Source of the DNA: Lineus longissimus
Taxonomy: Eukaryota > Nemertea > Pilidiophora > Heteronemertea > Lineidae
Assembly: GCF_910592395.1 (NCBI RefSeq)
Contig: NC_088316.1
Location: forward strand, 14,510,001-14,570,000
DNA: 60,000 nt
Reading direction: 5' to 3'
Positions 22,926 to 37,538 of this stretch are shown here, piece after piece. The notes under the pieces are model-generated. The model was not told the DNA's origin, did not search any database, and saw only the letters and a list, made by a program, of their open reading frames with translations. The translations under genes and the position numbers were made by a program. How positions within the stretch are numbered: position 1 is the first letter of the stretch; each line of letters begins with the position of its first letter.

Positions 22926-25900
22926 GTAGCACGGAAACACCGGCCATAGCTAGCATGTAAACTCTAACTTGCTCTTCGTTTATACTTCATTTTCGTCTCG
23001 TTGTGATTCTATAGTCTGTTTATCCCTACTTGATCAATAAAAACACAACATACGCCTAAGGTTTCTCGAATCTAGCAATTAATTACTCAACGATGCTACT
23101 ATATGCCAGAACATTGAAGATTCTTGAACGTTCAAAATGAAACTTGGTTACATACGTCTCTGTATTGTCTTACATGTACATGTAGTACAAGCAATAAAAT
23201 ATTCTTATTCTCCAGATCGTGTTGTGTTATGAACAATTTGTAGAATTGCCGCTGCAGGAATTCTGTACGATTCTACAACATTCATGCAGTTTCTACGATT
23301 TTCCATAGCAAATTGCCAACCCAATAAAGTACTATATATAAGTTGACTCGTCAAGGCACTGTGTGTTTCATGGATGCAAAATTGATAAAGTGTACACGGT
23401 TTTGTAAGGATTTCGTTATTGGCACCATTAAAGAACATTATGGGTCTTATAATTTATTCACCCGTGTGTGCACTGCATGTACACGAATTGTGCACTCCGT
23501 GCATACAAATCGATGCCGGGCTGTGTACTGCAATTTACGTGTACATTTTTAATGCTGTCGTTTTCAGCCGTTTGATCTACATAAAATAATGATGGAGATT
23601 TTTATTGAAAAACACAACAATTTGATGAGGAATAACAACTCTATCAAAATTGTATCTGATACCTTAGAGAACCTGATACGTTTAGGATTTGGCCGTAGGG
23701 AATTGTGATTGATCTTAACCCTTTTAAAGTAGGGCCTCATTAGATGATCTCCCAAACGGAGTATTTTTCATAGCTTTTTAATTTTTCAATTTCAAATGTC
23801 GAACATGGCTGATCTTGGTAAGCTGAATCACGTGAGCAAACGTAACACAATCACATGTTGTCCATGATATTCTTCCAGATGAGAACAAGGGTTGCCATTT
23901 AAATGCGCAGACTATGTAATCCCAATTTGATGTTTACAATATCAGTACACAAACTGCGCTGTGAAAAGCCATCCAGAGAAACGAGGTTGTGATATCAAAA
24001 CCGTGTTGATATAACAAAATGGCCGCAAAAGACTGAAGGTGTTTCTTGCCCTCGTCTGCTCAACCATGAGGGAGCGATTCTCGCGGTTGGATCACCATGA
24101 AGATGAAATACAGCCACACCTGGGTGCAGTTTATTAGAAGATGGAGATTTAATGGCGCAAAATACCCGCTCTTGAAATATTAACTTTTTTTCAATTTCCA
24201 TTGGATGTGCGGACTGAGACGTGACCGGAGTTTCTATGATGGAATCTCCGCCGTTTTTTCGTCTTGATCCGCGGAGGATTTTGTGAGGGATGTTTTGAAT
24301 ATACAGTGGAAGAGTGATGTATGGAAGAGAATAAATGGTCCTGTGCTTTCTCGACACTAGGCCTATCTTAGAATATCTTTTTCCTGAGAACGTTGTGTCA
24401 ATGTTTGTGCGGAAGGAATCGTTGAAGAGAAAAAAATTAGTCAGATACTTCCAATTCCTTGCACGATTTTTGCCTCATTTCTATCAACCAATCAGTTCTT
24501 CGCACAGTTGTTTATCTTGACTTTTCTACCAATCAAAAATCTTTTTGACTGTTAAAATGTTTCTGACATAATTGTGGCATATATATACTTGGAACTAATC
24601 AGACGGCCATCATGATTTCTTTCCTTCTTGGAAGGTGATGCATGTATAGTGATATTCTATTGTTATTTCCAGATCAGAAAAACACGAATAGTTCCATTTC
24701 TTTTCTCCACCTATACATTTCACGCGAGCCTATTTTTGTCTTATGATTTAATTAATCATCTTGACGGCCTGATCATTAATTTCTCTCCCCAGTTTGATGA
24801 ATCATGCATGTCGGGTTAAGCATATGACTTCACAAATTGGGCGGAAGACACGAGGCTTGTATGAATCTTTAATAACGCCATCAAAATAATTGCTCCAGTG
24901 TACATATACAGTGCAAGTAGTCCATGTTCTTAGAATTAGTATTAAAGATAAGATGTCTCATGCATAATCATTTTTCGAGAACCAATCGTAGGCACATACA
25001 CTATAAAAGGCTACGTCCCGGCGAAGAAAGATATTATATTTCAAAATTTCCAACGTCTTTAGAACACCGTCATGTGTTGGCATGACATAATTTATTGTCT
25101 TCAGCAGGGTTGTACAGTCATCGGTATAATATTATTTTCAAAAATTCAATAAAGAAATAATTGAAAGTAGAAATACAGTGTAATCAAGGCCATTGCAATA
25201 CGCCCGTTCGTTCGAAAGTTTACGTATTCCTAGAAAAAGTACATGTACTCCGCAAAATAATAATCTGAGAATATTACCCACACCAGGCGCGTGCCAAAGA
25301 GGATTATAATGAACCTATACCAAATTTTGGCAGCTGTCCTATTCGCAACAGATGTATTACCGTCACCTCTGTTTTGTCATCGGCTGTAGCTTTAACTCGC
25401 GTCCAGTTTGCACGCAAAGGTTATGCGTGAGGTGACTAGGCGGACGCGATCTCTGTACCTGGCCCAGCCGGGAATGGGAAGACAATGAAAATTAATCAGA
25501 GATCGAAAGTTCAAATGTGTTGATCAATTCCCGTGACGTGAGACTGTAAGCCGTCAAATTTTCGAGTGGACACGGACCAGGAGGAAAACGCACCTATTCG
25601 CCTCCATGAGCCTCCTCATGTAGCGACAGACTCAATGCTGATCACTAATAACGATTTCCGCAAGTGTTGTGGGATGGTTTTGGACATGTCTAGGAAATTC
25701 TACAGTTACATTCAGTTTGGGTGTGATCTTCGTTATAGTCTGAAATCAGTGTGTACTTGAGTTTGTGAAGTTACAGTTTCATGGTGGCCAAATTCGCTGG
25801 GATATCTAATAATGTGACATCAGGGCTGAGGCGGAAGGTTGTGCACGGAACGACGGACAAAAACAACCAAAAGTACATTTGACTTGTAATTTTACAATTG

Positions 25901-28900
25901 CCGCCGACAATTAGCGAAATACACACAACACAAGAGAAAAAGCTGGATATATGATGATTGGTACAATGACCGGTATCGCTACGAAAACACACATTAATAA
26001 TTAGCCGGGTAAATAAAACGACATTACGTTGGGGCCACGTCGCCATCTGTGGGTCTCCCATGGATTGCCGAGCTAAAAACAATGGCCTCGCATCATGAGC
26101 CGGACTCAGTATTTTCTTTGGACCTCACAGCTTAATTCAATCTTGGTCACTCAACCTTAGCACAACAGATGCAGAAACAACAAATGTTCTTGATGTTTTC
26201 ATAGCAAGGCATTACAACGCGAGTAAATTCCTCCAAATCACCGCGCCCTGCGACTTCGAGTCGCTCGAAGCAGATGCCACTGGTTGGACCATATGTTGAG
26301 AACTGAAGTTCGCACGCGCATTGGCACGAGCTGGGCGCACGAGCCGTGTTGGCCCGCGACTCATTCTGCAGGCATGCGCACCCCGACTCGGTTGGTGCCC
26401 AGAGTTATTCATTCATGGTTTATGATACCTGCCACGCGACACCTCAAATATTACCCAATAAAACACTCTATTTGCAATTATTGAACATATGTCCGGTACT
26501 GGTTACGCCTGGTGACCAATATGATACATCAATGCAATCGAGAATCGGTTGGTTGAGTCGTTTCATTTTCCGACACAGATACAATGTGCTAAACAAACTA
26601 TCTCTCCTCGGAACTATGGGGCACCAAAACTCGGCATTGCGTCGACCAGACAGCGTACATTACCGCAGATATTAGCGATATTACCTCCATATGGCCAGCC
26701 CAATTAGCGAGGTAAATGAAGCAGGTTGTCTAATTCCAATCACAACAGATAAGTTCAACCTTTTCAAGTCATAACCTAAAACTTCTGTCAGCGAACACCA
26801 AATTGATCAGCACTTCCTATTAGTAGATGGCCTGTCATCATAATACTGTCCTCGATTACAGTTGGGATATACAATGTATATTCCTTAGCTTTATCTTGTT
26901 ATTTTATTCCAGAACTGCAGAGTTTAGAGGCTGTCACTTCCATTACCTTTAACATCTTGAAGACCGTGACTTGAGGTCTTCTTGTGAACCTTATCTTATC
27001 GCTCGGATCCATGGTAACATTTCTTCAAGGCCCTATACGACGAAGACGAGTGCTCACTTCGTTACTGGTCGTTTCTTCTTAACGTAAATGATACACAGCG
27101 GCCCAAAAGGACAGTGACTACTTCTGAAAAAGCCTACAGTCTCACATGCCACAATATCTCAGCAAACTGGTGCTTCGGCAAGAGTTAATGCGTACACGAA
27201 GGGTACCAGTTATGGTGGCATTCACGACCAATCATTCAAACACCTCGAAACTGAATTATTTATAAGATGCCGGTACTGGTGTGGGGTTTCAGCGCTTTCA
27301 CTGTGTTAATAGAGCCGTATGATAGAGCGATGTGGTCTCCTAGTGCACCCTTAGCTAATGCTAACCCACCGGGGTGACGTGCTTGCTACAGCCTGATGAG
27401 GTGTTAAGGCGGCTTTGATTTCTACCATAAAGCATTTTACGAGTGTGATAGCGCAAATGGTATATTTGTACTATTTCCATTTTAAAAACAAGAATGCATG
27501 CAAGCGTTATCAAGCATGGATTTCCTTGTCAACCTTTGACATTTAACAAGCTTGCACTTAGCAATGATTGTTATTGAAAAGTCGTCGTTTTTTTAGTCCA
27601 TCGTTCCATGGAGGTACTATATAAAACTTTTTTGGTTGTCCTCACTCCATTTCCTTGCTAGATTCCCAAAAACACACCTGGCCCTAACCCAGAAAAAAAG
27701 CTATTCCACGTTAATCCGTAGGAAAAACACACGATTTCCGAATTCTCCCCCACAGGTGACCACGGGCATAACAATGGCCCTAACGATGTAACCCAACAAT
27801 GGTCCAGGCGTCCACACGCCATGCTGATACGCTTGACCACCGCCCGGATCGTGCCCATCTCGTGCCAGACTAACAATAATGGGAACGCGACAGAAATGTT
27901 GGGGTCGATTCTGATGTTTACAATTATGAATGATTGTTTAACTTCCGATAATTGAGTTAAATTAGAATTGGATAAATTGTTATGGGTAGGGTACTAATTG
28001 TGTGATGCCTGCCCGGTGGTCCATGGTCCCGGAGAACTCTCAGTATGGGCCGCTTGCCATCCAACAGTGAATGTCCCAGTATGGCCCAAACGACCGAAAA
28101 GGGGACTTGGTCGATCGAGGATTCTGCCATCGGGTTCATCGAATACAAAATGTTCATCGAATCAATACAAAATGTAACTTCATATTTCCCTTTATCTTGA
28201 CCACCAAGGTTGCATCTAATCAAAGTTTAAATACCCGGCTACGTATCAAGGGAGTATAAGACCATGTGGTTCAGGATGATTTGTATTTTGCCCTTTTGGT
28301 GTCGCTAGAAAGATCTTTGAAGTAGGTGATCTCACAAGTACCCCCCACGTACCTCGGTTGCAGCGATTCCGTCCTCCCGGAGAGTCATAAAAACGCGTGA
28401 CCGCAGCGCAGCGAGTGAAAACTTCTTTAATTGCACAGTGACGATCATCACTTGGCCGGCCATCCCGTATTAAGTTGGCAAAATGCACGCATCAAGCTTA
28501 ATTAAGACGGTGTACCTCATCATAAACACGCAAACCTTTATCAACTTCAATGGGATGCAGAAAGGTAAAAATGAAGAGGGACAATGGCGGGGATCTCCTT
28601 AACGAGATTGATGATGTTGTATCCATTATGTTTAATTAATGTTGAGGAGGATTTTGAGAAGACACGCATCCCACCCGGGTCAGTCCAGCGGGCCGATTGT
28701 TCGGCGGCGCTGTTGCTTGAGCGGACATTTATTGTTGGCATGACCCGCCTTTCTCAACGAGACCTTGCCAGATACGTACAGTCAAAGCAAGATTATTCAT
28801 TACAGTTTGTCTTTCGTGGGCCCCAGCAACATCAGTCCAATTCTTTACTGTTTCTTACTGAAGCGTTGGGGTGATAAGCTAACCATGTGAAGGAAAATTC

Positions 28901-31900
28901 AAGGAGTCTGTTGTTAAGACAACACAAAATACAATGCCGGATACACGACCGGAGAGGGGCTAATCAACAGACTGCCGATGAAAACTACATGTACTAGTGT
29001 CAAAGTTATCAAAAGGATAGTGATTTAAGAGCAAAATTCAACCCGTTTGAAAAGCACAGTGTTATATAGTTTGAAATGGCGGGATTGTTCCTTTGCGAAA
29101 GGAGTCAAATTATGCTTCCCGCCCGTTGCTGTCGTGTCAGTATGCGTCAGATAGAATCTCCATACCACCACTCGCCAAACAATGGACATGCAACTAACAA
29201 TAACCAATTAACACTTGCTTCACGTTGAGCAATACGATACAATTTTCTGCATTTTATTGTATAATTGGTAGAATTGTCTGATCTGGTAGCTTGACTGATG
29301 CTCCCCGGTGATGTTGGCCACGCGCCGCCTTTATTACGCCAGAAACGTCGCTTGTTGCATATTATAGTCCATCTGCTTGATTGTCGAGGTCTTTTGTCAT
29401 GTTTGTCAGTGATCATAATGAGAGACGATGCAGAGTAAACCTGCGATCCGTTTCAGGCAAACTAAGATAAACCCTAAAAAAGTGAAATTTCATTTCTTTT
29501 GCAGGCGAGTGACCTGTTTTGGTCCAAAGTAACGTGATAGGGAAGCTCCAGTGAAAGAATTGTGAACACTCCCCGTCTTCAATTGGGGAGAATGACTCCA
29601 TGTGCGGGTACGGAGAACATCGGGCCCGGGAAACACTATACCACACGATCATCATGCACCATGCACCATCAACAATCACACGTACGCACAATTTCTGGCA
29701 CCAAAAACTCATAGAATGGCTGTACGCATGGGAAAATAAAAACTGCAGCATATTGCTTAATAGTAGGCTCTTCTTACATGATGGAGTTAGGGCGTTCCCA
29801 ATGTACAACCAAACTCCAATTGAAAGCATAATGACGGTGATAGCACTTGAGTTGAGCAGGGGCGGGGATAAGTCTTAATGTCATTCTTACCGCTTCCGAT
29901 ATTGTATTATCATTGGGAATTAAAAGGTGTTATGCAGCAAATGAATCAAGAATAGAATAGAAAAGGTTATGATAAAACACTTCTTGGCACAATAGGTCAA
30001 TCTGACGCACTGATTTCATTATTTCTTTGTGTTTTTGTTATATCAAATTGTCATTAGGTTTCCTTCGACAAGAACGGGTCTATTCATCTACCCTGGCCTT
30101 TCTTGTTGGGCAAACAAAAGGCTCCATTGGTGATCAGATCACGATGAAATATCAAACCCCATTCACATATGTGTCTGTGGAAATGAAATGCAATTGCATG
30201 GACGATTGTTTGAACAATACAATCCGTCAATTCACTTGAAGAACGCCATAAATCTGAGATAAAAAATCAAATAGCTTTTGCTCAGAAACATTGCTCATTC
30301 TATATTCTATACGATGCACAGGAGGAAGAGACTATTGCTCATCTCTGGCGGAAGTCCTTTGCTAAACCCAACCATTATCCACACAGCTTCCTGACACTAG
30401 ACACTCGACACTAAAGGCAGACCCATTAAAAATGCAAGACACAAATGCGTACCCTCAGATATTTTGTGAGATTTGTTATTCTGGTAGACGCCAAATAGCG
30501 CCGAGAGTACTATCATCGCCAAGACAAACCGTGAAGAATTCTCTAATAGATTTCGACATGACAGAAATACTTGAGTGACATTAAAAATTGAAGGTATAAA
30601 CACAGACAGAAGTGTACATTGAGTTCAATATATTGCTCTCGCGGGAAGAGACAGTGCATTCTGATTGGTTGTACTGAAGAAAGGAGCACCACCATGGTAC
30701 AAACAGATGAACTAATTTTGGCGATTCCGCGATTTTGGAAAGATGGTGAATCCGTCGGAATAGGTTTATAAAGGGGGTTGAATTGGCGTGCCTTTCACAG
30801 GCAGGCCTCCTGGACAGGTATAGTTCATTCTAGTGTCCTGTTTATTATTGCAGTGATATATTTCCAAGAATCCTGTTAAGATGAGTTCCGGACTTGATGG
30901 CATTTTCTTTACTAAAACCATTCAACATCTCACACGTCCTAGTCCCCTAAACATTGTTCATTGCTAATGTATACGACGTATACGTTACTGTGGTGATACT
31001 AGAGAATCAGGAATGGTTTTGGTTGGAGTGCTGTCGCGGCGCACTGCAGCAGTCCCCAGAGAGGAACAGCCATCAGGAGGAATTAGAAGAAAACATGATC
31101 CTTTATTTAGAGTGTTCCGGATTCCGCGTAGGCCAGTTGGGAACAGATCGGTAACATAATTGAGAGATATTGTCTCTCGATGGGGAGGATGTGATCCTAT
31201 TTACTGTTAGTGCTAGTTGCGTTGTCTGTTCTGTGGTTTGAATGGTGTCTTTGAAGATCCATGAAAACTAATTATCATTCGGTGGTCAGAATCAGAGAAT
31301 TGGGCTAGGCCCGTAATACTTATCTCAGCTGGGTAATTTGGCTTTCTTTAACAGTATACAGGTGATTTGTGATCGAAATCTCTTTGCGGGCTGAATACGA
31401 GACTTTTACATTAAAACGACTCGTTCCGTCCACAGACCAATCAGAAACTGGTCAAGAGGAGAGCTTGAGTGTGGTGGGACATTCGTCATCGGGCAAGGCA
31501 TCACGCTACACCCTTCAATGTCGTGATAGATCGGTTAGGGACTCTGACCGGTTTGACTAATAGGATTGAGTTACATCACTAGACCGGGATCTCTAATGGA
31601 TTTCACTCGGAATGACATTGCAGATATAACGGATGTGATGCATTGCAATGGATAGACGGGCATATTTGTTGACCCTGATATTTTGCGGTTTTCTTCAAAG
31701 TGATTTCTCGACAAGGAGGTACGGGTTTTTCCTAATGCCTGATTTGGCAAGACTATCAGTCCTATTGTCCAATCGGAGTAATCCAATCCTGCTTCACTAA
31801 AATCAATCAATCACCAATCGCCCCCTTTTTTGAGATTCTCTTTCAGTTTTTATTAACATGGTGGCGGAAAAAGGTCAGCTGACAAACTGATAAGGGAAGG

Positions 31901-33723
31901 ATCGTTCCATCTCGCATCTTTTATCCCCGACTCCACTGTCGATTCACGGATTTCCAACTTGGTGGACTGTCCAATCAAAAGTGCCGAATTGTACATCCCT
32001 GACGTGTTCATTTGCAACGAGCCAATTGGAAGACTCTTTGTGGGGTCAACTTCCTGTCAAATTCTGCCTTTGGAAACTGGTGAATTAAATTCAACTAACG
32101 CTCTTTACTTGAAATCAAAAACTCGTGGCGCTGAAATGTACAGAACGATAAGCCGGCAGGTAAACTGGTATCTGGGCTAAATATCGATAAGCTGTGGGAA
32201 CATTGAACAATTTACCATTGTGGCCGCCATCTGGCTCTTGGTTGAATGTTGCTATAAGACCTTACAATAGTACTTGGAGATAGCAGGTTAGCTCGAGCAC
32301 AAATCAACGCAGGTTCTGAAGTTGTGTGTTTGTTGAGTGCAGGCTATCAGGACGCGAAAGAAACATGCGACAAAGAGGCATGCTAAGGGAGTCCACTCTA
32401 ACTATCAAGACCCTTCCATTGCTCCACACCGCTGGCTGCTCGAGGGACTGTGAGAAATGCTAAGTTTGGCCACTGACTGGTATTCTTCTCACATATATGA
32501 AGCTACAAAATAACATGAAAGGTGTTGTTTTGATAAAATGCAGGATTTTGCTGTCTCTAGTGTGATAATTTCTTGTCACTGGCGCGAAATCTCACTCCGG
32601 TGTTCTTAGCGAACTGTATTTCGGCTAAAACTTAGAAGAACATTTAAAGGTTGTTCTTCACGGACTTTCATACATGTACATACGCTGTATATAAGTCAGT
32701 GTTCTTAATTTTTAACTTTCTGATCATTTGATGCCTTTTATTTTATTGCCAACCGAGTCATGCGTGCATATATGACTGCGAGACCAATGCTCAGAACTGC
32801 TCAAAACGACTGTGTGGAACCTTGTTCAGAGAGACAGACTTCTGGAGTGAACCAGCAAACTGCCACAAGAATCTTTCCAAACACTCAAACTGCCCGCTAA
32901 TTGGCACTGATAGGTTTGCTCAGCCAAATTAGCCCGCACTTAGAGGTCGCTTTTGATGTCGTTGAATTCTAATTGGTAAGTTCCGAACAGTAAACGTAAC
33001 ATCAAGTCGAATTAATGGCCACATTGAAGATGAGAGGAAAGCATGATAGCCTAACTAACTAGCCCCACCATGGGATTTTCCGACAACATCGTGAGGTAAA
33101 TTTGCCGTGATTGCTCCAAACATTGCCTTCCCCACTCGCCTTGGTTCGTGTCATCTTTTATTTGTAAACAGCGGATGATTCCCCGCCCAGCGTTCGAAGC
33201 TGGATGACATCTTAAAGACGGGAAGCGATGGATGCCTAATGACTAATGGCTGGGTCTGTAAGGCCACGCCACGGATGGTAGGAGCCCACGCAAGGAATAT
33301 TAATGAGTTAGAGAGGCAGATAGCTGGTTAGGCTTTTAGTGAGGACTGCTTTTGAATGTTCAAGTGAGAAATGACATTAAAATTCTGTTATTTCATCTTA
33401 GATCTTTGAAACTGAAATAATTTGTTATCACCAAGAATCGTAAGACCATCGACAACTTCATGGTATAAACGGACAGCCATGGAACCAATCATTACAATCG
33501 ACTTCATGCCTAAAAGGTAGTCATCGTTGTAACCATCGCCTGGTGATTTTGAGATGAACTTGGCATTCGGCCAGGCAGGAATTGTTAGTGCTCGAATAGT
33601 TGACAATGGTTGGCGACTTCTTTCTAAACGTTAGGAAAAACCCCTATACATATTCCTAAATTTGACTCAAATATATGTACCTTCCTAATTTTCTATGGCC
33701 ACATGCCACGATTATCACGAAAG

Positions 33724-33757
33724 TGACCTTGACCTCATGAAAACGAGGCCAAGGTCA
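33724..33757. promoter_or_regulatory. Nuclear-receptor-type direct and inverted half-sites
   Basis: TGACCTTGACCT (33724-33735) is the reverse complement of AGGTCAAGGTCA, a zero-spaced direct repeat that also contains the extended half-site TCAAGGTCA used by FTZ-F1/SF-1 and ERR receptors. Ten bases on, GAGGCCAAGGTCA (33745-33757) gives a near-mirror copy, so 33724-33757 is also an inverted repeat. Such density of intact half-sites is suggestive but unproven. Confidence 0.3.
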
Positions 33758-36700
33758 GATGCCGCGTCTTCATCAGGGAGGACTGATACTTCCAGACAGA
33801 CTGCAGCCATCAAGACCACACTCTCCATTTGATATCCATCATTTGTCTTCATCAGAGTCATTTTATGATGAAACTATCAAATACCTTCTCCCCGCGTTAT
33901 CGCACACCATCGGCCGGGTCCCCGGACCTTAACCACCTCACGTCCCGGGGAATGCGTCATGATGGTGGTGCCTACACCTAGACCGTCCACGTAAACTCGC
34001 AGAACAGTGGCAGAGTATTCCCACAAGGGTACCAAGACTGTGATTTGAATCTTGACTTATATAAATCGCGCTGTTTTAGACCAGGACATTGCTACCGTGG
34101 GTGACATCAAAAGTCAAGGTGACATCCTCGCCACATTCAGCCCAAACAAACCCGCAAAGGAGTCTTTATGAGAAAGATTGGACTTTATGATTTTGATTTC
34201 GTCGGAAGAGGAGGAGATGTTTGCATTAAAAAGGAATAAATCGTGGATACCGTGCTCACAATGCGTTGGTCATAATTTTGGCTTACAGCTGTTAGTTGTT
34301 AAGTTTGTGTTCGATAAGCAAGAAGGCCATCATGTTGCGTTTTACAATACAGATGTCTCAACCCGTTTCATTTCTAAGGGGTATGTCCTCTTATTACGAC
34401 GTCGCGTGGCGAATAGAACCTCCATCTCGATTTTCTATCGGAGTAAAATGTACCTGGAGGATTATAGTCAGAAAAACCCACTGCGATATTTGGAGACACA
34501 GCAGTTAAACATACATGTATATATTATGTATTCAATGTGAGACTTAAAGTCTGAAATAACACATCAAAAACAATCATTTGGCCAAAACGATTAAACCTGA
34601 GACGACTGTTTTGTAGTTGAACAACCTGTTTGATGAGCTTTGTCGTAGATTAATAGTTGTCAAGTCCTCAGTATTGTTCATAATCTGTAGCTAATCTTCA
34701 CGTTAAGAATGTCTTCCCATTGACAGGTTCAACTGAAAGAGGGTCACGACCCAAATTATCACAATTAACTCGAAATTCTCTTGTCTCGCCTGTATAAAGA
34801 AATGCAATACGATGAATGATTACATTACGGTGCTAGCTCCGTGCGAGGGGAACCTGGAGCCCTTGTCATATTGTCTCCACTTAATCAGCGTCCATTGTCC
34901 ACAGCAGGTGAACAAACAGATGCTTAATACATTGATTCAAATCATATTGGCGAGATGATACTGCACATCAGAGGCTGCATCACACACGGGAGATAGAACA
35001 ACAGAGATTGATGTACATGTTGGTCATTACTTGTACATTAGAATTTCTCTGGCAAGGATGGACACTTTTAGCAGGGTGTGAGGCTTTCATAAGAAAGGTG
35101 ATTAATTGGAGCAAATAAGAAATTTGTGTAATTCCTTCGGCTGTATCTGCAACGGGAATGATGTTAATTAACCCTTTCATGTATTACTTCAGTTTGCCGC
35201 TAGAATTTGTATCCACTGACATCAACTCTTCCTTTCTTACTTTCAGTTGAATCCACTGTTCATTAATTATTACTGTACGAGTTGGTTACACGCTGTTGGA
35301 TTTACTTTTATTACTTTCTTGGACCCAATACTTCAATATACGGTTAGAACTTGATAGAGAAATATTTTCGTACCTAGACAGAAAAAAATCGATAGAGAGT
35401 TTAATTGATTAAAGCGCCTGTTTATTTTTATTTTTAGATGACATTCCCATCACTTGGCCTTTCTCTGACGTGAAGTTGGTTTCTCTGACGACAGCTAGAA
35501 CAGTCAAGGGCGGTCGAAGAACCGGGAAACTTCTGCTGGTGGGCCAAGATGTGCGAATCAGCTGGATTGATCTTGGATTGGTTCAGCCTGATAAAAGGAT
35601 TGATATTACAATGTGAATTCGTATTTTCCGTCTGCGTAAACGGCAGCCCTATCCGAGGCCGATATAGACCACTGCTAAGGTCAATGTTTTATGTCACGAG
35701 ATGTCGCCAGTTTCTTAGTATCTCCAGTAACTCGCACGTCCAAGAAGATAGTCGTCCACTCAGAATAATCAGGGTTAACAACATGGGTGTGTCTTAGCAA
35801 AATCACTGTCGTTGACCCGGAGACTGCTGTAGGAAATGATGTACGTGAACAAGAAAAAAAGGATGCTCTTCTTGAGATCTGGTTCACCAATGCATTCACA
35901 AGGAAGCCATGTCGGTCTGCACCTACCAGCCTGAGGCCACCTGCAAATCTGCCAACATTTTATTTACGTGTTTCGTCATTCAATCGCCAATGGTATGCAA
36001 TTGTCATTAAACATTCATGGCTTTCCAATCGATCGGCAGAGTACAAGCCTTCGCTAACATCAAATACAACGGGCAAAGAACTAGATTTAGTTAATCAGAG
36101 AGCAAGGAATGGTAGTTCCGCTGGGGAAGGGAGAGAATTTCCTGGCCAAAGGACTCAGTTAACAATCAAATGCGATTCCCACAGTATCATGTAGACTTGT
36201 ACAATTCTGTGGTAGCTGAGTTTAAAAAAAATATTATCAACATGTCATAGAAATACTGAGCATCATGAAAAATCAGCTCGATTCATTTCCACGCACGTAA
36301 AAGCTAACTGGTTGATTCCATGCATTTAAAAATCCATTTCTAAATTGGTGACTGTGTTCTTGCAAATAGCGCTATCACCAATCACTGGTATGCCAGGTTT
36401 GGACGCCACTCCGATAAACATTACTGAACCGGTGAAAAAGCCATTACTATAGCAACGGAATGGAAGAACCAAAGAGGAAATGAAGCCCCGGCCAACCTAG
36501 AAGATGTCAACCACTTTGATACCTTCCGTTTTTTTTGGGCAGGATGGGAACGATACCACAGACGAAACGACGCTGTGGCACATGAGACATTGGTCATCAG
36601 AGAATTGTCGAGATTTGCAACAAACGCTTGGATAAATGATTAATTCACAATAACTACCTGTTAGTCTGGACCACTATACTGGTGTCAAGTTGTAATATAT

Positions 36701-37510
36701 AACGGGCTAGATGATACAAAATACATGAATGAGAGCTAGCCAGGAAAAGTGCAGTAAATTATGCATATTCTGACATTATTCTTCCGTTTGCCATTACGAT
36801 ATAGAGCGGCTGCAAGAAGAAGTCGTTTGACCATGATGAAATATGCATCACAGGGAGTGCGCGGATTGGTCGAAAGCAATGGTGAACTCTGGCGTCACGA
36901 GGGACGGTCTCATGTTTGGACAGGCTTAGCGATGCTATATTTCAATGTGATGCCATATTTCACTCCCAAAGGAGATAACTACTCCGTCAACTGGTACACA
37001 TGAATTTATCGCCAAGTATAAGGCTGGCATTTTATAAATCTTCTGGCAGACGGGATGGTTTTTTTCCAACGTCCAAAGCCCTGGTGGAAATGAAACTTCT
37101 GCTCCAGGGAATTTGTGTTTATCATTGTACCATTATCTTTTGTGCAATAAAATATATTTTTGCTGGGCTGTCATCTCAATCAATTTGGTTCTGGCACCGG
37201 ATGAACGCGCTGAAGGTCAGTACCGTTAGCAGTTTATTGGTCAAAACAAGACCACAGTCGTACAGTGGTCATCCTGAACCTTATGGTCCATATGCCCCCG
37301 TTGAATGTAGCCGTAATATATTGATATTAAGATACCCAAACCTTGGTGGTCAAGATGGACAGTGATGGATTACACACTAAATCTGATATCGCAATCCCTT
37401 GATTGATAATTTTTCTTTTCTCCATGCTAATAGTATCAGGCGAGTCTTATTTACAAGTTTTGCGTACAGTTAACTGGTAACTATCGTTCGAAGAAACTGA
37501 CCAGTTTTTT

Positions 37511-37538
37511 GTGGGTGGGTGGGGGGGGGGGGGCGGGG
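37511..37538 (+). repeat. G-rich run with G-quadruplex potential
   Basis: GTGGGTGGGT is followed by 13 consecutive G, a C and four more G. Four or more runs of at least three G are present on the + strand, enough for an intramolecular quadruplex. It may also be a length-variable homopolymer. Confidence 0.75.

Noticed and set aside
26838-26855. TAATACTGTC word resembling the start of a miR-8/200 family microRNA
   Set aside because: Only the first ten bases agree, the rest diverges, and no complementary hairpin arm is nearby.
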